Source: Vibrio maerlii
GTDB lineage: Bacteria > Pseudomonadota > Gammaproteobacteria > Enterobacterales > Vibrionaceae
Assembly: GCF_003415655.1 (NCBI RefSeq)
Contig: NZ_QRHC01000002.1
Span: forward strand, 8 to 64,007
Direction: 5' to 3'
Length of the DNA: 64,000 bases
The notes under the pieces were generated by a model that was not told the origin of the DNA, ran no database searches, and was given only the letters and a program-made list of their open reading frames with translations. Positions 52,896 to 61,327 of the stretch are shown piece by piece. Each line of letters opens with the position of its first letter. Position 1 is the first letter of the stretch. A program made the translations under genes and the position numbers.

Positions 52896-54113
52896 TTACT
52901 CACCAGCCATGATTTGACGGTGGCTTTTCACACTTGCGAACAACATGTAGATGCTTGTTGCTAACAAGAAAATAAACAAGTAACCCATCAAGCCTTGTTG
53001 TGACTGCATGAACCAGTCCGCAATTACAGGGCCAGATACAGAACCGATACTGTAGCTAAACAACATAATTTGGGTCGCAGATACGATGTATTTACCGTCT
53101 AAACCTTCACAGCCTAAGCTGATTGCGATTGGGTAAAGCGCAAAGGTAGCCATCCCCAAAATAAACAGGTTAAGCGCTAACACTACCGAACCGTCAAACA
53201 ACACGGTCATTGCAATTGCACCGCCGCCAACGAAACAAAACAGAGCCATCAATAAGGTGCGACCAAAGATCTTAGACAATGCCGGAACAATAAATTGAAC
53301 TGCCATACCACCTAAGATAATTAACGCCATCAAACCACCGATGTATTCGTTACTTAGATCACGTTGGCGAAGCTCTAGCGGCATCAAACCGTAAATGGCA
53401 CCCAGAGTTAATCCGGAGATAATGCAACCTATAATCGCAGCATGGCTCAGCTTCATGATTTGACGCAGAGACAAAGACTCCGAATGTGCCGCTTCCGGTT
53501 GTTGCGAGCGACCAAACACCAGCACCAAAATCGACAATGCAAGCATTGAGAAAATCGCAATGAATGGCGCTTCACCTTTCACACCAATCGTACCAATACC
53601 TAATTGACCAATCGCATTGCCACCGTAGAGTGCAATCATATATAAGCCAACACGTTTGGCACGGCCCGATGCTTCACCATCAAGAAGCCATGACTCAACC
53701 GTAACGAAAATGCCCGCAACAATCATACCGGCAAGAAAACGAGCGGCTAGCCAAATCATCGCGCTGCCCGACATCGGCAATACTGCAACACTAGCGATAA
53801 ACGCCACTAGACAACCAATGAAGGCATTGCGGTGACCAATTTTCGCCACAATCGGCTCTACCATTAGTGAACCAGCCAACAAGCCAACATAAAACACACT
53901 TGCCAACCAACTCGCCAATGAGCTATCGAGACCATAATGAGGAAGCATTAATGGAATCAAACTCATGGTATATCCCGAAGCCACTGCGTACAGAGAAAGC
54001 GCAACGACAGGCACGACTATCTGAGATTTCGAGTTAGTTGGCAGCTGTGCTTTTGATTGAAGTTCAGCTTGTGGAAGAGTTTGCAATGAAGGAGCCCCCG
54101 AGTAATTGAACAT
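52896..54113 (-). CDS. MFS transporter, YcaD-like
   Basis: 405 residues, 12 hydrophobic helices after a 27-residue polar lead. 'GLTLGAIYGLMPLELRQRDLSNEYIGG' region and 'FALYPIAISLGCEGLDGKYIV' closely follow E. coli YcaD. A second, longer YcaD relative lies at 16903, but without close identity. Substrate unknown. Confidence 0.88.
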   Translation of the reverse strand: MFNYSGAPSLQTLPQAELQSKAQLPTNSKSQIVVPVVALSLYAVASGYTMSLIPLMLPHYGLDSSLASWLASVFYVGLLAGSLMVEPIVAKIGHRNAFIGCLVAFIASVAVLPMSGSAMIWLAARFLAGMIVAGIFVTVESWLLDGEASGRAKRVGLYMIALYGGNAIGQLGIGTIGVKGEAPFIAIFSMLALSILVLVFGRSQQPEAAHSESLSLRQIMKLSHAAIIGCIISGLTLGAIYGLMPLELRQRDLSNEYIGGLMALIILGGMAVQFIVPALSKIFGRTLLMALFCFVGGGAIAMTVLFDGSVVLALNLFILGMATFALYPIAISLGCEGLDGKYIVSATQIMLFSYSIGSVSGPVIADWFMQSQQGLMGYLFIFLLATSIYMLFASVKSHRQIMAGE

Positions 54114-54188
54114 TGATTTCGGGGGCGAATATGAGGCTTACGCGTCAGGTTTTAAAACGAAAAATTTTTATCGTGTGGATTAATATTC

Positions 54189-56003
54189 TCACGATTCCAA
54201 ATGTTTAAACTGTAGGTCGACCAATCGCTTATAAAGCTTACTGCTTAGCAGCAAGGAAGTGTGGTTTCCAACATCAACTACGCGGCCATTTTCTAACACA
54301 GCAATTTGGTCGGCATGCTGAATGGTAGAGAGTCGGTGTGCAATTATGATTGTGGTTCTACCCTGCATTAACTCGTCTAGCGCTTGTTGAACGTGATGCT
54401 CACTTTCACTATCAAGGGCACTGGTTGCTTCATCCAGCAATAGAATTTGCGGGTCCTTTAAAATGGCACGGGCAATGGCAATACGCTGACGTTGACCACC
54501 AGATAGCCTCACACCGCGTTCACCCAAAAAGCTCTGGTAACCCTCTGGCAACTGAGTAATAAATTCATGAGCATGGGCTTTTTTCGCCGCTTCAATCACC
54601 TGTTCATCGGTGGCGTCAGGATTACCGTAACGAATATTATGAAAGACATCATGGCTGAACAATGCAGGTTGTTGCGGCACTAACGCCATTTGCTGCCGTA
54701 GGTGTTGTGGTTCAAATTCACGGATGTCGACACCACCCAAGGTAACCGAGCCTGACTGTGGGTCGTAAAAACGCTGGAGCAGCTCAAACAGCGTCGTCTT
54801 ACCCGCACCTGAAGGACCAACGAGTGCCAACACCTTACCTTCGTGCGCGGTTAAGTTGAGTTGGCTGATCGCAGATTGGCCGGGTCTTGATGGGTAATGG
54901 AAATCGACATCGTGAAATGACACTTCCGCTGCCAAGTTGCTCGTTGATGTGGTTTGCAGTGGTGAGGTAATCTCGCTTTCCACTTGCAGTATCTCGATTA
55001 AGCGTTCTGTCGCACCCGCTGCTCTTTGTAATTCACCCAACACCTCAGAAATTGTCGCAAGCGAGGACGCTACCATAATGGCGTAGAAGACAAACGCCCC
55101 GAGGTCACCTGCAGACATATTGCCGTTTATCACATCGCTGCCACCAACCCAAAGCATCCCTGATATCGCACAGAACACGATGGCGATAACACCAGCAATC
55201 AATATCGCTCGCTGTTTGACGCGCTGACGACCTATTTCATACGCCTTTTCTACCTCTTCAGAGAAAGAAACACGCTCTTGATGCTCATAGCTGTAACTTT
55301 GGACCGTTTTAATATGTTCAATCGCCTCACCGGCATAACTACCGACATCGGACATCGAATCTTGGCTTTTTCGAGACAAGGCCCTTACCCGACGACCGTA
55401 GACCAAGATAGGCACCAGGATAAAAGGCACCGAGGCCAATACAATCAGGGTGAGTTTAATATTGGTGGCAAACAGCATGATAATGGCACCAATACACATC
55501 AGTGCACTTCGCATCGCCATGGAAAATGACGAACCAATAATGCTTTGAAGCAGGGTGGTGTCGGTCGTGATACGCGACATAATGTCACCGCTACCATTGG
55601 TCTCAAAGTAGCTAGGATGGAGCGTAATGACGTGATTAAACACCGAGAGTCGAATATCTGCGCTGACACGCTCTCCTACCGAAGAAACCAAATAAAAGCG
55701 AAAGAAGGTACCTATCGAAATCAAGATAGTAATCAAGACGATAAAACGGATTGCTTCACCGAGCTGTTGCAAAGATGCCTGAGCAAAACCCTGATCAATA
55801 AGAATTCGAACGCCATGGCCGACAGTCAGGGTTAACGACGCGGTAAATATCAGCGCCACCAGTGCAGCGATGACCTTAGCCTTATATGGCTTAATGAACT
55901 GCAATAGCTCGAGCAATATACTTAAGTTGTTGCTCTTCTTGTTTGTGTCTGGATTGGAACTTATCGACGACGAGTGAGATGGGTGTTGCTCAGCAGATTG
56001 CAT
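54189..56003 (-). CDS. ABC exporter (fused membrane and ATPase domains)
   Basis: 604 residues: polar N terminus (1-35), six-helix ABC exporter domain (about 38-330), ATPase with Walker A 'GPSGAGKTTLFELLQRFY', signature 'LSGGQRQRIAIARAIL', Walker B 'ILLLDEATSALD', H-loop 'IIIAHRLSTI'. Closest in style to MsbA/ABCB-type exporters often annotated as multidrug or lipid transporters. Functions as a homodimer. 75 bp upstream of the YcaD-like gene and 35 bp downstream of a flagellar-rod-like gene on the same strand. Confidence 0.9.
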   Translation of the reverse strand: MQSAEQHPSHSSSISSNPDTNKKSNNLSILLELLQFIKPYKAKVIAALVALIFTASLTLTVGHGVRILIDQGFAQASLQQLGEAIRFIVLITILISIGTFFRFYLVSSVGERVSADIRLSVFNHVITLHPSYFETNGSGDIMSRITTDTTLLQSIIGSSFSMAMRSALMCIGAIIMLFATNIKLTLIVLASVPFILVPILVYGRRVRALSRKSQDSMSDVGSYAGEAIEHIKTVQSYSYEHQERVSFSEEVEKAYEIGRQRVKQRAILIAGVIAIVFCAISGMLWVGGSDVINGNMSAGDLGAFVFYAIMVASSLATISEVLGELQRAAGATERLIEILQVESEITSPLQTTSTSNLAAEVSFHDVDFHYPSRPGQSAISQLNLTAHEGKVLALVGPSGAGKTTLFELLQRFYDPQSGSVTLGGVDIREFEPQHLRQQMALVPQQPALFSHDVFHNIRYGNPDATDEQVIEAAKKAHAHEFITQLPEGYQSFLGERGVRLSGGQRQRIAIARAILKDPQILLLDEATSALDSESEHHVQQALDELMQGRTTIIIAHRLSTIQHADQIAVLENGRVVDVGNHTSLLLSSKLYKRLVDLQFKHLES

Positions 56004-56038
56004 GGTACGACCTAATGGATTTGATGAGGGCGAGAGTT

Positions 56039-56311
56039 CTATACCTGGACGTCGAGTAACGTCCCTATCATTTCATTACTACGCTGCACAATATTCACAC
56101 CAGCTCGGTTATAAGACTGAGCTTGGTTCATCGCAATAACAGTATCAATTTGATTCGGTTTTGCTTCGGCAGGTTTTTCAGGGAGAGAATCAAGAGATTG
56201 AGTTTGTAACGGATCTGAGCTCAGTGATTGAACATCCTCTGATGCTTTCTCCATCTGCTGATAAGACTGCTGAATAATCTGCATACCTGAATGAATTCCA
56301 GAAATAGACAC
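56039..56311 (-). CDS. Small protein resembling flagellar rod/hook termini
   Basis: 90 residues. N terminus 'MSISGIHSGMQIIQQSYQQMEKAS' and C terminus 'NRAGVNIVQRSNEMIGTLLDVQV' each look like the paired helices at the ends of FlgB/FlgC/FlgE-family rod and hook proteins, while the middle is a short Pro/Ser-rich linker ('SLDSLPEKPAEAKPNQ'). It lacks a full rod-protein core. No flagellar gene cluster adjoins. RBS AGGAG before ATG. Function unknown. Confidence 0.68.
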   Translation of the reverse strand: MSISGIHSGMQIIQQSYQQMEKASEDVQSLSSDPLQTQSLDSLPEKPAEAKPNQIDTVIAMNQAQSYNRAGVNIVQRSNEMIGTLLDVQV

Positions 56312-56547
56312 CCTGCTCTCCTAGTCAATTTAATCTCTCTATTGAGGTTAAACCTAAAATACTGATTTATCTATAGTTAGATTGGCTTTTATCCAACATC
56401 CGCATATTTCTTCAAGGTTCTACTTTTATCAGCTATTGCTCTCAGGTTTTCTATATAAAAATAACGTTTACGGCTAATAATTTGATTAATAAAGAAACAT
56501 TTTATATCCTGACTAATGTCAATGATGACGAAAACTTAAAGGAATAA

Positions 56548-57534
56548 ATGATGAAATGGAAATGTGCAGCCCTTGCACTTCTTGCCAGCGCATCGGCAAA
56601 CGCTGATGAATGCGGCACCGTCACTATCGCAGATATGAACTGGAACTCTGCTAGTGTCATCGCCAATATCGACCGCTTTATCCTCGAACATGGCTTCAAC
56701 TGTGACGCCGAACTTATCCCTGGCGATACCATGCCAACCGCCACTTCAATGATCGAAAAAGGACAACCCGATATCGCACCTGAGTTATGGACCAACTCGG
56801 TTAAAGAAGCGATAGAAAAAGGTGTCGAAGAAGGCCGACTTGCGTACGCAGGTGAAGCGCTTCTTGAAGGTGGCGAAGAAGGCTTCTGGGTGCCTGAATA
56901 TCTTGTTAAACAATACCCTGAACTCAAAACAATCGAAGGGGTTAAAAAGCACGCCAAGCTATTCAAACATCCAGAAGATCCAAGCTTATCGGCATTTTAC
57001 GGTTGCCCTGCGGGTTGGGGCTGTCAGATTTCTGGAGGTAATTTATTTACTGCACTTGGCTTGAAGGATGCAGGTTTTGAGCTTGTTGACTCAGGTTCTG
57101 GTGCCGGTCTATCAGGTTCTATCGCTAAAGCTTACGAACGAGAAGAAGGTTGGTTCGGTTATTACTGGGCGCCAACCGCTATCTTGGGCAAGTACAAAAT
57201 GGTGAAAGTAGATTTTGGCAGTGGTGTTGACCCAGAAGAATTTTTGAACTGTACCACTCAAATTGACTGTGCAGAACCAAAGCCGACTATGTTCCCTAAA
57301 TCACCGGTTAGCACCGTGGTTGCAACCTCGTTCTCATCAAAACATCCTGCGGTCATGGAATATCTATCTAAGCGTGGATTCATGAATGGTGACATGAACA
57401 CCCTACTCGCTTGGATGGAAGATGAGCAAGCTAACTCAGAAGAGGCGATGTACCACTTCTTAGAGAGCCATCCTGAAATCTGGAAAACATGGGTTCCTGC
57501 TGACGCAGCAGAGAAAATAGCAGCAGAGCTTTAA
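56548..57534 (+). CDS. proX: Glycine betaine/choline-type ABC substrate-binding protein
   Basis: 328 residues with a signal peptide ('MMKWKCAALALLASASANA', cleavage near residue 19-20). 'GTVTIADMNWNSASVIANIDRFILEHGF' and 'EGWFGYYWAPTAILGKYKMVKVDFG' are the ProX/OpuAC-like periplasmic domain; the Trp-rich pockets bind trimethylammonium compounds. AAAGGA upstream. First gene of a three-gene ProU-type importer in the order X-W-V, the reverse of E. coli proVWX. A hairpin separates it from the permease gene. Confidence 0.88.
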   Translation: MMKWKCAALALLASASANADECGTVTIADMNWNSASVIANIDRFILEHGFNCDAELIPGDTMPTATSMIEKGQPDIAPELWTNSVKEAIEKGVEEGRLAYAGEALLEGGEEGFWVPEYLVKQYPELKTIEGVKKHAKLFKHPEDPSLSAFYGCPAGWGCQISGGNLFTALGLKDAGFELVDSGSGAGLSGSIAKAYEREEGWFGYYWAPTAILGKYKMVKVDFGSGVDPEEFLNCTTQIDCAEPKPTMFPKSPVSTVVATSFSSKHPAVMEYLSKRGFMNGDMNTLLAWMEDEQANSEEAMYHFLESHPEIWKTWVPADAAEKIAAEL

Positions 57535-57569
57535 GCACTGACGCTAAAATCTAACTCATGACGTTAACC

Positions 57570-57608
57570 TAAAAAGAGTATTCCCTAATGTATTAGGGAT
57601 ACTCTTTT
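57570..57608 (+). terminator. Attenuator hairpin between binding-protein and permease genes
   Basis: AAAAGAGTAT-x-CCCTAAT / ATTAGGG-ATACTCTTTT nearly perfect stem with T run. As between pstS and pstC, partial termination here would give more binding protein than membrane components. Confidence 0.75.
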
Positions 57609-57625
57609 GATGTAAGGAAACAAAT

Positions 57626-58525
57626 ATGGCTGACAATAGCTGGTTAACGACCTTTCCTGAAATGGACAGGTCGAGTCTTCGAGCAATCAGGAAAACACTC
57701 GACGGCGCTTACAAAGACTTCTCTCGCGAATATGGTGATTTTATTGAAACCTTATTCGACCCTCTCCTCTCGTTTCTAATCTGGTTTGAAAAACTGCTTC
57801 TCGCTACCCCTTGGTGGATTGTTCTCATCGTCTGTACCGGATTAGTCTTTCTCGCAAGTCGCTCGATTAAACTCGTCGTTGGGTGTGTGATCTCCCTTCT
57901 ACTCATTGGGTACTTTGGCATGTGGGAAGACACGATGCGAACCCTAAGTATCATCACGGTTTGTACCCTTCTTGCTATCATACTCGGGATCCCAATTGGC
58001 ATCGCAATGGCTCGTTCGGATCGAGTCCAGTCTGTCGTCACACCTTTACTTGATGTGATGCAAACCATGCCTGCATTTGTCTACTTGATACCGGTAGTGA
58101 TGCTGCTCGGCATTGGTAAAGTACCAGGCCTAATTGCCGTAGTAATCTACGCCATTCCACCTGTGATACGTTTGACCAACTTAGGTATTCGTCTCGTTGA
58201 TAAAGAGGTGATGGAGGCTGCTACCGCATTTGGAGCGAGTCGCTGGCAACGCCTAAAGGGAGTTCAATTACCCCTTGCTATGCCGACCATCATGGCTGGC
58301 ATCAATCAGACCATTATGATGGCACTTTCCATGGTAGTGATTGCGTCGATGATTGGGGTTAAAGGCCTTGGTCAGCCGGTGCTCAAATCGATTACCAATC
58401 AATACTTTACTCTGGGCCTACTGAATGGTTTTGCGATTGTTGCAATGGCGATTTTGATCGACCGAGCGACTCAAGCGTATGCAAAACGAGCCAACGCTCA
58501 CCTGGGAGAACATAAGTATGACTAA
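57626..58525 (+). CDS. proW: ProU-type ABC permease
   Basis: 299 residues. Long soluble N terminus (about 1-60), then six or seven membrane helices. The EAA-type loop 'EAATAFGASRWQRLKGVQLPLAMPTIMAG' in parts contacts the ATPase. 'QTMPAFVYLIPVVMLLGIG' is typical of ProW/OpuAB. The stop overlaps the ATPase start by eight bases. Confidence 0.92.
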   Translation: MADNSWLTTFPEMDRSSLRAIRKTLDGAYKDFSREYGDFIETLFDPLLSFLIWFEKLLLATPWWIVLIVCTGLVFLASRSIKLVVGCVISLLLIGYFGMWEDTMRTLSIITVCTLLAIILGIPIGIAMARSDRVQSVVTPLLDVMQTMPAFVYLIPVVMLLGIGKVPGLIAVVIYAIPPVIRLTNLGIRLVDKEVMEAATAFGASRWQRLKGVQLPLAMPTIMAGINQTIMMALSMVVIASMIGVKGLGQPVLKSITNQYFTLGLLNGFAIVAMAILIDRATQAYAKRANAHLGEHKYD

Positions 58526-59714
58526 GCCACTTATTACTATCTCAAACCTCTACAAGGTCTTTGGCCCTAAACCAAAGACTATCTTACCTATGATTGAGAA
58601 TGGCGCATCGAAAGGAGAGATCTTAGCCAAGACAGGACATACTGTTGGCTTGAAAGACATCAACCTTGAGATCAATAAGGGTGAGATCTTCGTCATCATG
58701 GGGCTCTCTGGCTCCGGTAAATCGACACTGATCCGTCACTTTAACCGCCTTATTGAACCGACCCACGGCAACATTCAGGTCGGTGATTCTGATGTGATGA
58801 CGCTCGATGCAAAGCAACTTGAAGACTTCCGTCGTCATAAGATGTCGATGGTATTTCAACGCTTTGGTCTACTACCCCATCGCAAGGTGTTAGACAACGT
58901 CGCATATGGGCTTGAGGTTCAAGGCATTGCCAAGGACGAACGCTCAGAAAGAGCGACAGAGTGGATTGAAACCGTTGGGCTAAATGGTTATGAAGAGCAA
59001 TATCCGGCCCAACTGTCGGGTGGTCAGCAGCAACGTGTGGGTCTTGCGCGAGCATTGTGTACCAACGCTGAAGTGCTACTCATGGATGAAGCCTTCTCAG
59101 CACTCGATCCTTTGATTCGTAGTGAGATGCAAGATCAATTGATAGAGCTTCAAGAGAAGCTTCACAAGACGATCGTCTTCATTACGCACGATCTGGACGA
59201 AGCACTGCGCCTTGGTGATCGAATTGCGATCTTGAAAGATGGTGAACTGGTGCAACAAGGTACGCCAGATGAAATCTTGCTTCACCCTGCGACCGACTAC
59301 GTTGAGGCCTTCGTTAAAGACGTAAACCGTGCTCGTGCATTAACTGTTGAGACTGTGATGCAGAAACCCTCACTACGCATTACTGCGACAACCATTGCTG
59401 GCGCGCTGGCTCAAATGCGAAATCGAAACGAGGAGTATGGATACCACGTCACCAAAGACGGCTTCCAGGGTGTGATCACGGAAGAGGGGCTCGAGGCTTT
59501 TGCCGCTAACGAGCACTCCTCTGACGATATCGAACCATGTATTTACGAAGATGTACCTACCATCTCACCCGATGTCGCTATTGAACAGGTTCTAACCGAG
59601 ACGATCTCATCAGATTACTCATTACCAGTGATTGATGATAACGGTGAGCTCCAAGGCACCTTAGAAAGAGAAAAAGTAGCGGATATCTTGTCTGAGAAGC
59701 CAATGGCAAGCTAA
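58518..59714 (+). CDS. proV: ProU-type ABC ATPase with CBS domains
   Basis: 398 residues. 'FGPKPKTILPMIENGASK' N-terminal extension, Walker A 'GLSGSGKSTLIRHF', signature '[15 protein letters not shown]', Walker B 'VLLMDEAFSALDP', then two C-terminal CBS modules (about 285-395) that regulate transport by ionic strength in OpuA/ProU systems. ATG 58518 lies within the permease end (ATGACTAA); upstream in-frame codons exist but cover the permease end. Completes the betaine/choline-type importer, probably used in osmoprotection. Confidence 0.93.
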   Translation: MTKPLITISNLYKVFGPKPKTILPMIENGASKGEILAKTGHTVGLKDINLEINKGEIFVIMGLSGSGKSTLIRHFNRLIEPTHGNIQVGDSDVMTLDAKQLEDFRRHKMSMVFQRFGLLPHRKVLDNVAYGLEVQGIAKDERSERATEWIETVGLNGYEEQYPAQLSGGQQQRVGLARALCTNAEVLLMDEAFSALDPLIRSEMQDQLIELQEKLHKTIVFITHDLDEALRLGDRIAILKDGELVQQGTPDEILLHPATDYVEAFVKDVNRARALTVETVMQKPSLRITATTIAGALAQMRNRNEEYGYHVTKDGFQGVITEEGLEAFAANEHSSDDIEPCIYEDVPTISPDVAIEQVLTETISSDYSLPVIDDNGELQGTLEREKVADILSEKPMAS

Positions 59715-59716
59715 GT

Positions 59717-59755
59717 CATTTCAAATCGGTTTCACTACATTTCAAATCAGTTTCA
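59717..59755. repeat. Tandem 18-bp repeat after proV
   Basis: CATTTCAAATCGGTTTCA at 59717 and CATTTCAAATCAGTTTCA at 59738, 17 of 18 bases equal, period 21. Starts three bases after the proV stop codon and precedes the terminator. Confidence 0.6.
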
Positions 59756-59768
59756 AAACTAAAGACAT

Positions 59769-59801
59769 GGCCACGATATAGACAATATCGTGGCCTTTTT
59801 T
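59769..59801. terminator. Terminator of ProU-type operon
   Basis: GGCCACGATAT / ATATCGTGGCC perfect 11-bp stem with TTTTTT on the plus strand. On the minus strand it follows the 38-residue ORF at once, but the T run there is weak. Confidence 0.88.
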
Positions 59802-59916
59802 ACATTCCATGGGCGCTGTGGATAGGGGTAAATTGGAGCAATAGTTGTGAAAATATGATCGGTGATAGAATCAACAAGCCAATCAGCAACAAAAATCGTA
59901 GCGTCATTTTGTTCAT
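59800..59916 (-). CDS. Small hydrophobic ORF, 38 residues
   Basis: Not a standard-length gene, but ATG 59916 is preceded by an ideal AGGAG six to ten bases away, and the product (MNKMTLRFLLLIGLLILSPI, then a polar end '...TPIHSAHGM') is a single membrane helix or signal-anchor peptide. Stop TAA at 59802-59800 lies directly on the proV terminator. Downstream of and on the same strand as the LysR gene (194-bp gap). Could be a real small membrane protein or an accidental ORF; the RBS quality favours the former. Confidence 0.5.
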   Translation of the reverse strand: MNKMTLRFLLLIGLLILSPIIFSQLLLQFTPIHSAHGM

Positions 59917-60110
59917 AAGCCTCTCCTCACATTACGGATCCAGTACTAAGTAAAAACTACCAGACTACTGAATAAAAATGAAAACAGGTTTGAGGGGTAA
60001 AACCAAACAAATGATGGACTATTCCCATCGTAGTGAAGTTTTGTGAATGCCACAGCTCGATTAAATGAGTGGCTGCTTTCCTTATACTACTTTCTGTATT
60101 CTTCCGGGTA

Positions 60111-61001
60111 TCAACTCATATTATCTCTAGCGTATGCTCTGAGTGTCGCATGAAGCCCTAGCAGCTCAGGCGCATGCTTCATTGCGGTGGGGAAATAAAA
60201 AGAGAGTCCAACCTTTAGGCTAGCGGATATCTCCGCCGGTCTTAACTCGACTAGCTTTCCAGACTCAACAAAGGTTTCAGCAAGATCTCGACTGACAAAT
60301 GCCCATCCATCATGCATCAACAAGCTGAGCAATACATCGTTATTGCTCACTACATGTTGCTCTGTTGAAATAGAAAATACATCCGGCAGGCTATGGAGAT
60401 GGTTCTCACTCACATATTGTTTGGTTAGTTGAAGATCACCAGCGGTTAGATTCTCAATGCTCGTGAGTGGGTGGCTTGGATTACAAAACACCGCTAACTG
60501 GTCCGTACCAAGGTGCATAAACTCGTAGGTGCTCTCAGGGTTGCTATCGAGGCGATTTTGCATGATGGCTAGTGAGTTCTTGTTGGTCGACACCTCATTT
60601 AATGCTTCTTGACGATTGCGGTGCAACCAATGAACTCGTATGTGAGGGAATTCTTTAGCAAGGTAGTGTTCAATATGTAGGATCAGCGCATTCGGCACCA
60701 AGATATCATGATAGATATTAAAATGAGTGTACTCTGTCCTGTAACTATTCATCATACGGACATTGAGTTGCTCGCTGTTTCGTACCAAAAGCTTAGCCTG
60801 GCGATACATAGCTTCCCCCTCCTCAGAAGCTACGGCCTTTTTACCTTGTATAACAAAAAGAGTCACTGCGTAGCTATCCTCTAAGGCTTTCACTTGTTCA
60901 CGTACCGTCGTTCTGTCTTTACCCAGCTTCTTGGCCGCTTGGCTGTAACTGCCCTCTTCGACGGTAGCGCAAAAGGACGCTAGGTGTTCATAGGAAAACA
61001 T
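60111..61001 (-). CDS. LysR-family transcriptional regulator
   Basis: 296 residues. HTH 'LASFCATVEEGSYSQAAKKLGKDRTTVREQVKALEDSYAVTLF' in parts; effector domain of normal length. Style resembles the LysR at 47720. Divergent from the amidohydrolase gene, which is its most likely target. The 326-bp region between them (61002-61327) shows no clear operator. Confidence 0.88.
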   Translation of the reverse strand: MFSYEHLASFCATVEEGSYSQAAKKLGKDRTTVREQVKALEDSYAVTLFVIQGKKAVASEEGEAMYRQAKLLVRNSEQLNVRMMNSYRTEYTHFNIYHDILVPNALILHIEHYLAKEFPHIRVHWLHRNRQEALNEVSTNKNSLAIMQNRLDSNPESTYEFMHLGTDQLAVFCNPSHPLTSIENLTAGDLQLTKQYVSENHLHSLPDVFSISTEQHVVSNNDVLLSLLMHDGWAFVSRDLAETFVESGKLVELRPAEISASLKVGLSFYFPTAMKHAPELLGLHATLRAYARDNMS

Positions 61002-61327
61002 ATCAGCTCCGTTAATCGTTTAGGTGATCCCCCCCTGCTGTAGGAATCTTCGCTCTATCGCTTCTTTTTAAGAGAGGAAACTCTGTTCAACCTATCTTCA
61101 ATATACTCATTTCGTGCACTACCGGCTAGTTAATGATGGATTTAACCCATCATATCTAACTTATTATGATAGAAAAGCACTGATATTTTAAGCCTAATTT
61201 CTGGGGCATCTCATGGATAGCGATAAACTCACCGGTGACATTTGGTGTTGTCATCTCAGTGGAAAAGGAGTGTCTCAATAAAGTCATTGCTAAATTCACA
61301 GCAGTCCAACCGGGCGAAGGGTCATGT

